From positions 1-18,220 of the forward strand of contig SVNB01000024.1 of assembly GCA_015067125.1 (NCBI GenBank): 18,220 nucleotides of DNA. Reading direction: 5' to 3'. The position numbers were made by a program, and so were the translations under genes. Below are positions 13,088 to 18,220 of this stretch, in pieces. The stretch's first letter is position 1; each line of letters begins with the position of its first letter. Below the pieces are notes generated by a model that did no database searches, was not told the DNA's origin, and worked only from the letters and a program-made list of their open reading frames with translations. The DNA is from Oscillospiraceae bacterium (GTDB lineage Bacteria > Bacillota > Clostridia > Oscillospirales > Ruminococcaceae).

Positions 13088-14917
13088 ATGAAAAAAATCC
13101 TCGATGGCATAAAGCTGCCTTCTGACGTTAAAAAACTGAATATCGAACAGCTTAATTTGCTTTGCGGGGAACTGCGTGACGAGATTACCGAAAAGGTATC
13201 CGAAACCGGGGGTCATCTTGCATCTAATCTTGGTACGGTGGAACTTACTGTTGCGCTGCACTATGTTTTTGATTCACCCGATGAACCTATAATCTGGGAC
13301 GTAGGGCACCAGTGTTACACCCATAAAATTCTTACCGGACGAGATATTACCGGCATCAGAACAGAAGGCGGACTTTCCGGTTTTCCCAAATCCGCAGAAA
13401 GCGAGCACGATATTTTTGTTGCGGGGCATGCAAGCACTTCCATTTCTGCTGCTCTTGGCATTGCGCAGGCAAAAAAGATATCCGGCGATGAAGGTTCCGT
13501 TGTTGCGGTTGTCGGTGACGGAGCATGTTCCGGCGGAATGATTTACGAAGCCATGAATAACGCCGGAAGAAGCGGAACCAACCTTGTGGTTGTACTCAAC
13601 GATAACGAAATGAGCATCTCTCCGAATGTCGGCGCAATGGCAAAATACCTTGCCAATATACGTTCCAAAGAATCTTATTTCAGATTTAAAGATAATCTTG
13701 AACATACTTTGCTTAAAATTCCTGTAATCGGAAAAGGGATTTTTTCTGTTTTGCGTGCCGTTAAAACATTCTTTAAAGATATGTTCTATTCCAGCAATAC
13801 TTTTGAGCATTTCGGATTCACATACATCGGTCCGGTTGACGGCCATAATATAGAAATGCTTATCAGAACGCTTCGTCGTGCTCAAAGCATTAAAAAGCCC
13901 GTGCTCGTTCATGTTAACACCGTTAAAGGCAGGGGATATAAACCTGCGGAAGAAAACCCTTCCAAATTCCACGGAGTTGCGCCTTTCTATAAAGAAAATG
14001 GTGAATTAAAAAAGGAATCCGCAGATTCTTTTTCTTCCGAATTTGGAAAGATTGTTTGCCAACTTGCAGAAAATGATGAAAAAATCTGCGCAATCACTGC
14101 CGCCATGACTGACGGAACCGGCCTGCGCAAATTTTCCGAAAAATATAAAAACCGCTTTTTTGACGTTGGCATTGCAGAAGAACACGCGATGACCTTTGCT
14201 GCCGGTCTTGCCGCCGGCGGTATGAAGCCCGTTTTTGCTGTATATTCCACTTTTTTGCAAAGGGCCTATGACCAGATACTGCACGATGCTTCCATAGAAC
14301 CAAAACACGTTGTTCTTGGAATCGATCGGGCAGGCATAGTAGGCGGCGACGGTGAAACCCATCAGGGAACTTTTGACGTTCCTGTTCTTACAACCATTCC
14401 CGGAACCGTTATTTACAGCCCGGCGGATTATAAGGAATTGCGCACCGACCTTGAAAAAGCTTTTTCTGCAAAAGGTGTTCAGGCTGTAAGATATCCGCGT
14501 GATTCTGAGAAAGATATTCCGGAAGAATATTTGGCAGATTACCGTGACTTTAATTATTTTAAAGGCGAAAAGGACTGCCTTATAATCACTTATGGAAGGC
14601 TTTTTTCCGAAGCAGCATTTGCTGCAAAAGAAACAGGTGCTTCCGTGCTCAAACTTGGAAAAATTTTTCCGCTTGAGCAAAATCCTGTTGATATCGCAAA
14701 AAAATACAGCACCGTACTTTTCTTCGAAGAATCCGTTAAAAACGGAAGCATTGCGGAACATTTCGGCACAAAATTATCGGAAGCCGGATTTAAAGGGAAT
14801 TACAACATTCATTGTGTTTCAGGGTTTGTTTCGCATATGAAAGCAGAAAACGCAATAAAACTTCACGGACTTGACCGTGAATCTATGAAAACCGCCGTGA
14901 AGGAGGCTTTGAAATGA
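13088..14917 (+). CDS. dxs: 1-deoxy-D-xylulose-5-phosphate synthase
   Basis: Dxs condenses pyruvate and glyceraldehyde-3-phosphate using thiamine diphosphate, the first step of the MEP isoprenoid pathway. The 609-residue product has SNLG with His43, the DVGHQCYTHKILTGR segment (His74), thiamine-binding GDGACSGG (143-150), NDNEMSISPNVG (171-182), the catalytic glutamate in GIAEEHA (Glu364), the DRAG..GGDGETHQGTFD region and a C-terminal transketolase domain ending LHGLDRE. The frame is open to a TTG at 13076, but GGGTGAT (13078-13084) precedes ATG 13088, the usual start point. The final four bases overlap tlyA. The window thus supports the MEP rather than the mevalonate pathway. Confidence 0.97.
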   Translation: MKKILDGIKLPSDVKKLNIEQLNLLCGELRDEITEKVSETGGHLASNLGTVELTVALHYVFDSPDEPIIWDVGHQCYTHKILTGRDITGIRTEGGLSGFPKSAESEHDIFVAGHASTSISAALGIAQAKKISGDEGSVVAVVGDGACSGGMIYEAMNNAGRSGTNLVVVLNDNEMSISPNVGAMAKYLANIRSKESYFRFKDNLEHTLLKIPVIGKGIFSVLRAVKTFFKDMFYSSNTFEHFGFTYIGPVDGHNIEMLIRTLRRAQSIKKPVLVHVNTVKGRGYKPAEENPSKFHGVAPFYKENGELKKESADSFSSEFGKIVCQLAENDEKICAITAAMTDGTGLRKFSEKYKNRFFDVGIAEEHAMTFAAGLAAGGMKPVFAVYSTFLQRAYDQILHDASIEPKHVVLGIDRAGIVGGDGETHQGTFDVPVLTTIPGTVIYSPADYKELRTDLEKAFSAKGVQAVRYPRDSEKDIPEEYLADYRDFNYFKGEKDCLIITYGRLFSEAAFAAKETGASVLKLGKIFPLEQNPVDIAKKYSTVLFFEESVKNGSIAEHFGTKLSEAGFKGNYNIHCVSGFVSHMKAENAIKLHGLDRESMKTAVKEALK

Positions 14918-15720
14918 GCGAAAAACAGCGTCTTGATGCAGAACTTGTTGCCAGAGGAATAATTCAGAGCCGTGAGCAGGCAAAAGCCGCTATTATGGCA
15001 GGCCAGGTTTATGTAAATAATCAAAAGGCAGATAAAGCAGGTGAATCCGTAACACCTGATGACAAGATTGAATTCCGCGGAGAAAACCTTAAATACGTAA
15101 GCCGCGGCGGATTAAAACTTGAAAAAGCTATGGAGCTTTACGGTTTTAAACTTGATAATAAAATTTGTATGGATGTTGGCGCTTCTACCGGAGGTTTTAC
15201 CGATTGTATGCTTCAGAAAGGAGCAACCAAGGTTTATTCCATAGATGTCGGATACGGCCAGCTTGCATGGAAACTGCGCCAGGATGAACGTGTAGTTAAC
15301 CTTGAAAGAACCAACGTGCGCTATATTACAGACGAGCAGGTTCCGGATACTGTTGATTTTGTAAGCATAGACGTTTCTTTTATTTCTCTTGGACTTGTAA
15401 TTCCTGTTCTTGTTCAGTTTCTTTCCGAAGAAGCAATGATGGTATGCCTTGTAAAACCGCAGTTTGAAGCCGGAAAAGATAAAGTAGGAAAACACGGCGT
15501 GGTCCGTGATCCTGCAACCCATATGGAAGTTCTTGAAAGAGCCGTAGGCTTTGCAAAAAATGCCGGATTTGGCATAGTGGGACTTGAATTTTCACCCATC
15601 AAGGGACCGCAGGGAAATATAGAATATCTTATGGTGCTTACAAGAAAAGAACCGGAACTTACAGTTTCTTCCGAAGAAATAAAAGCACTTGTAGAATCTT
15701 CTCATAACGAACTTGACTGA
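14914..15720 (+). CDS. tlyA: TlyA-family rRNA methyltransferase (S4 + FtsJ-like)
   Basis: This 268-residue protein has an N-terminal S4 RNA-binding domain (about 5-62; RLDAELVARGIIQSREQAKA) and a methyltransferase domain with the S-adenosylmethionine motif MDVGASTGGFTDC (86-98), DVSFISLG (153-160) and LVKPQFEAGK (179-188) with Lys181 as likely catalytic lysine. TlyA in mycobacteria 2'-O-methylates cytidines of 16S and 23S rRNA; the Bacillus homologue is yqxC in the same genomic place. Hemolysin annotations for this family are historical. ATG 14914 overlaps the dxs stop by four bases, and AAGGAGG lies 9 bases upstream inside dxs. Confidence 0.94.
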   Translation: MSEKQRLDAELVARGIIQSREQAKAAIMAGQVYVNNQKADKAGESVTPDDKIEFRGENLKYVSRGGLKLEKAMELYGFKLDNKICMDVGASTGGFTDCMLQKGATKVYSIDVGYGQLAWKLRQDERVVNLERTNVRYITDEQVPDTVDFVSIDVSFISLGLVIPVLVQFLSEEAMMVCLVKPQFEAGKDKVGKHGVVRDPATHMEVLERAVGFAKNAGFGIVGLEFSPIKGPQGNIEYLMVLTRKEPELTVSSEEIKALVESSHNELD

Positions 15721-15740
15721 ACGAAAGGAGGGCAGCCGGA

Positions 15741-16619
15741 TTGAAAACAGAAAAAATCAGGCTTAAAAAGGGAAAATCAAAAGCATTTGTATTTGCCAAT
15801 CTTACAAGGCCGAATGTTTTTCCCTGCGCAGAAAAACTTGTTGAACTTCTTTTAAATAATAAAATCGAAGTTTTTATGGTTCCCGGCGCAAAAGAATTTG
15901 TTTCTTCCGAAAAAGTGGTTTTTTCCGAACCGGAAGAAGTCCTTCATGGCGTTGATATAGTGTTTACCGTCGGCGGCGACGGCACAATTCTTCGGGCCGC
16001 AAAATATGCCGTAAAATATGATAAGCCTATAATCGGCATTAATGCAGGAAGGCTTGGTTTTCTTTCTGATATAGAGGCAGAAAGCATTTTTATGGTGGAA
16101 AAGCTTATTAAAGAAGGCTGTCCGATAGAAAAAAGGAATATTCTTGATGTTGAAAACGGAGAAAAATGCGCCCTTGCAATAAATGACGTATTCATCAGCA
16201 AACCCGCTCCGGGAAAAACCGCAGAGCTTTTTGTTGAATGCAACGGACACGAAGTCTGCCGTTATCGTGCTGACGGAATCGTGCTTTCCACTCCCGATGG
16301 TTCCACAGCGTATTCAATGTCTGCAGGCGGTCCGGTGCTCGATACAAATCTTAATGCAATAATTATGACGCCGGTTTGTCCGCATTCGCTTATTTCACGC
16401 TCCGTTGTTTTTTCTCCGGAAAAACTGATAACCGTAGGTTCTTCTTTCAGCGGAGGAGAAAAAACTCTTGACGTTGTTGTTGATGGAGAAAAAGTTTTTA
16501 CTTTAAATAAAGATGAAAAACTTTTTGTAAAGAGTTCCGATAAATTTATTAAGTTTGTAAACATTTCCGGAAGAGGATTTTATGAAGTTCTTAACCAGAA
16601 AATAATTGGAAGAAGATAA
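15741..16619 (+). CDS. nadK: NAD kinase (TTG start)
   Basis: NadK phosphorylates NAD+ to NADP+. The 292-residue product has the diagnostic GGDGT (78-82), NAGRLGFLSD (101-110), ND at 148-149 where most homologues have NE, and DGIVLSTPDGSTAYSMSAGGP (178-198). Length is normal. TTG 15741 is chosen because AAAGGAGGG (15724-15732) ends 8 bases before it and no ATG or GTG is near. It lies between tlyA and argR, as in many clostridia; NADPH is needed by the MEP pathway encoded just upstream. Confidence 0.96.
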   Translation: MKTEKIRLKKGKSKAFVFANLTRPNVFPCAEKLVELLLNNKIEVFMVPGAKEFVSSEKVVFSEPEEVLHGVDIVFTVGGDGTILRAAKYAVKYDKPIIGINAGRLGFLSDIEAESIFMVEKLIKEGCPIEKRNILDVENGEKCALAINDVFISKPAPGKTAELFVECNGHEVCRYRADGIVLSTPDGSTAYSMSAGGPVLDTNLNAIIMTPVCPHSLISRSVVFSPEKLITVGSSFSGGEKTLDVVVDGEKVFTLNKDEKLFVKSSDKFIKFVNISGRGFYEVLNQKIIGRR

Positions 16620-16636
16620 AGATAAGGGGATTTATT

Positions 16637-17086
16637 ATGAAAACTAAAAGACATTCCAAAATACTTGAACTTATTTCCGAAAAAGATATCGCTACCCAGG
16701 AAGACCTCCTTATCCATCTTCGCGAAAGCGGATTTGATGTTACCCAGGCAACGGTTTCCCGCGATATAAAAGAGCTTAGACTTGTAAAAACAATGGTAAG
16801 CGATGGAAAATACCGCTATTCTCCTGCGGCAAGCGATGCAAATGCTGACGTAAGCACCAAATATGCCGTATTTAACCAGTCCGCAAAAAGCGTTGATTAC
16901 GCAAACAATATGATTGTTATAAAATGCTATACCGGTATGGCCAATGCTGCCTGTGCCGTACTTGATGCAATGAATCATGAAGGCGTTGTAGGTACTCTTG
17001 CGGGTGACGATACAATTTTTGTACTTATGCGTGATGAAAAAATGGCAGTTTCTCTTGTAGAAAACATAAAAAAACTTATCGGATAA
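16637..17086 (+). CDS. argR: arginine repressor ArgR/AhrC
   Basis: ArgR is a hexameric repressor that binds arginine and controls arginine biosynthesis and catabolism. The 149-residue product has the N-terminal winged helix with VTQATVSRDIKELRLVK (35-51; Ser41-Arg42 in the recognition helix) and the C-terminal oligomerisation and arginine-binding domain with GTLAGDDTIFV (119-129), where Asp124-Asp125 contact arginine. ATG 16637 follows AAGGGGA, 17 bases after nadK. Placement before recN is conserved across Firmicutes. I see no clear ARG box in its own short upstream region. Confidence 0.96.
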   Translation: MKTKRHSKILELISEKDIATQEDLLIHLRESGFDVTQATVSRDIKELRLVKTMVSDGKYRYSPAASDANADVSTKYAVFNQSAKSVDYANNMIVIKCYTGMANAACAVLDAMNHEGVVGTLAGDDTIFVLMRDEKMAVSLVENIKKLIG

Positions 17087-17120
17087 TTATATGATTTTTT
17101 GAAAGGAGGGAACCTGCGGT

Positions 17121-18220
17121 TTGCTTTCTCAACTTTTTATTAAAAATATTGCCGTTATAGAAAGTGCTTCTATTGAATTTGAAAACGGATTTAACGTTTT
17201 TACCGGTGAAACCGGCGCAGGTAAATCCATCCTTATAGATTCAATCAATGCTGTGCTTGGCGGAAGAACCAGCCGCGACCTTGTAAGAACCGGCGAAGAA
17301 AAGGCCAAAGTTTCTGCGGTGTTTACAGATATCTCCAAAGAAGCGGAAAATCTTTTGGAAGAGCTTGGATATGACGTTGAAGAAGAACTTATGGTTTCCA
17401 GAGAAATTTCTGCCGAGGGAAAAAGTATTTGCAAGGTAAATATGCGTCCGGCAACCGCCGGCGTGCTTAAACAGCTTTCTTCCGTACTTATAGATGTTCA
17501 CGGACAGCACGACAGCATTGTTTTGCAGAATCCCGATCTTCATATAGGATATATTGATTCTTTCGGCAATACCGAAAAAGAACTTTTGGAATATACCGAA
17601 GCGTACAAAAAACTTAAAAACCTGGATAGAGAAATTAAAAAAATTCTTGCGGATGATTCCGATAAATCCGCAAGGATCGATATGCTTAAATTCCAGATTG
17701 GCGAAATCGAATCCGCCGCCATAGAGGAAGGGGAGGAAGAAGAACTTCTTGCCCTGAGCAAGCGTATAAAAAGTTCCGAAAACATTATGGAGCTTATTTC
17801 AGAAACCATATCTGCTCTTGATGGCGGAAACGAAAGCGAAGGTGCATTGGAAGGACTTTCCACCGCCATAGAAAACTGCGCAAAACTTGCGGAATTCTTT
17901 CCGCAGTACGATGGACTTTACGAAAAATTCAAAGAAATGTTCTATGAATTCGAGGAATTTGCAAACGACGTAAAAGATAATGCAGATGAACTTGATTTTG
18001 ATCCTGCACTGCAGAACCGTACAGAACACCGTCTTGACCAGATATTCCGTTTAAAACGCAAGTACGGCGGCAGCGTTGATGAAATGTTCAGGTATTATCA
18101 ACAGGCTGTAAACGAACTTGAAAATATAGAGTTTTCCGAAGAACGGCTTGAAAAGCTTCAGAAGGAGCGTGAGGAAAGTTTTTCCGAAACCGCAGAACTT
18201 GCTTCTGTGCTTACAAAAAA
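17121..18220 (+). CDS. recN: DNA repair protein RecN (5' part, TTG start)
   Basis: RecN is an SMC-like ATPase acting early in double-strand-break repair. The window holds about 366 codons, running off the right edge without a stop. The start MLSQLFIKNIAVIESASIEF and the Walker A motif GETGAGKS (29-36) are diagnostic, as is the DVHGQHDS segment after residue 115. A long charged coiled coil occupies the rest. The C-terminal ATPase half with signature and Walker B motifs is outside. TTG 17121 is set by AAAGGAGGG at 17102-17110 (spacer of 10). It is 34 bases after argR; in related genomes spoIVB and spo0A follow. Confidence 0.96.
   Translation, partial: MLSQLFIKNIAVIESASIEFENGFNVFTGETGAGKSILIDSINAVLGGRTSRDLVRTGEEKAKVSAVFTDISKEAENLLEELGYDVEEELMVSREISAEGKSICKVNMRPATAGVLKQLSSVLIDVHGQHDSIVLQNPDLHIGYIDSFGNTEKELLEYTEAYKKLKNLDREIKKILADDSDKSARIDMLKFQIGEIESAAIEEGEEEELLALSKRIKSSENIMELISETISALDGGNESEGALEGLSTAIENCAKLAEFFPQYDGLYEKFKEMFYEFEEFANDVKDNADELDFDPALQNRTEHRLDQIFRLKRKYGGSVDEMFRYYQQAVNELENIEFSEERLEKLQKEREESFSETAELASVLTK

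Noticed and set aside
13274..13972. A 232-codon minus-strand frame opposite dxs
   Set aside because: Same reasoning: complete overlap with conserved dxs motifs and a composition typical of antisense frames.
14006..14761. A 251-codon minus-strand frame opposite dxs
   Set aside because: It lies entirely within the clearly coding dxs frame, has no ribosome site, and its product resembles no family I recognise; it is a by-product of dxs codon usage.
1..18220. CRISPR arrays, insertion sequences, tRNA/rRNA genes, prophage or defence islands
   Set aside because: I saw no regularly spaced repeats, transposase motifs, cloverleaf or rRNA sequence; the window is core chromosome throughout.

Overview
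The window looks like a chromosomal core region of a spore-forming, AT-rich Clostridia-type Firmicute (GC near 40% by eye). The evidence is a complete spoIIIAA-AH sporulation operon, strong GGAGG Shine-Dalgarno sites, several TTG starts, and the order nusB-xseA-xseB-ispA-dxs-tlyA-nadK-argR-recN, which matches the region leading to spoIVB/spo0A in sporulating Firmicutes. All 22 recognised genes lie on the + strand. One small candidate ORF lies on the - strand.

Layout: (1) 2-1434: the 3' end of a type I L-asparaginase, an alpha/beta hydrolase and a nicotinamidase-like cysteine hydrolase, closed by an intrinsic terminator. (2) 1485-3531: ligA with its own extended -10 promoter. (3) 3562-4304: a one-gene unit for an XRE-type regulator with four membrane segments, ending in a strong terminator. 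(4) 4302-9131: the eight-gene spoIIIA operon behind a candidate sigma-E promoter that begins in the T-tract of the previous terminator, closed by a bidirectional terminator. (5) 9130-9422: a 340-base intergenic stretch with an unusual amount of apparent regulation. It holds a 47-codon membrane-peptide ORF on the - strand, two divergent promoters with overlapping -35 boxes, a boxA-like element and a terminator-shaped hairpin just before nusB. (6) 9423-18220: nusB, a TsaD/Kae1-like gene, xseA, xseB, ispA, dxs, tlyA, nadK, argR and a truncated recN. They are packed with overlaps or gaps of 34 bases or less and no internal terminator, so they probably form one transcription unit.

How the genes work together: SpoIIIAA-AH build the secretion-like channel between mother cell and forespore. 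The nusB operon combines rRNA antitermination, DNA repair nucleases and RecN, isoprenoid precursor supply (Dxs, IspA), rRNA/tRNA-modification-type proteins, NADP synthesis and arginine control.

The most interesting observation is the nusB leader. A strong promoter is followed at about +10 by a near-match to the Firmicute rRNA boxA (the RNA site bound by NusB/S10) and then by an intrinsic terminator before the nusB ribosome site. This would let NusB levels control read-through into the whole downstream operon. The second is the leaderless-looking small membrane ORF divergent from it. The rest is largely ordinary core genome.
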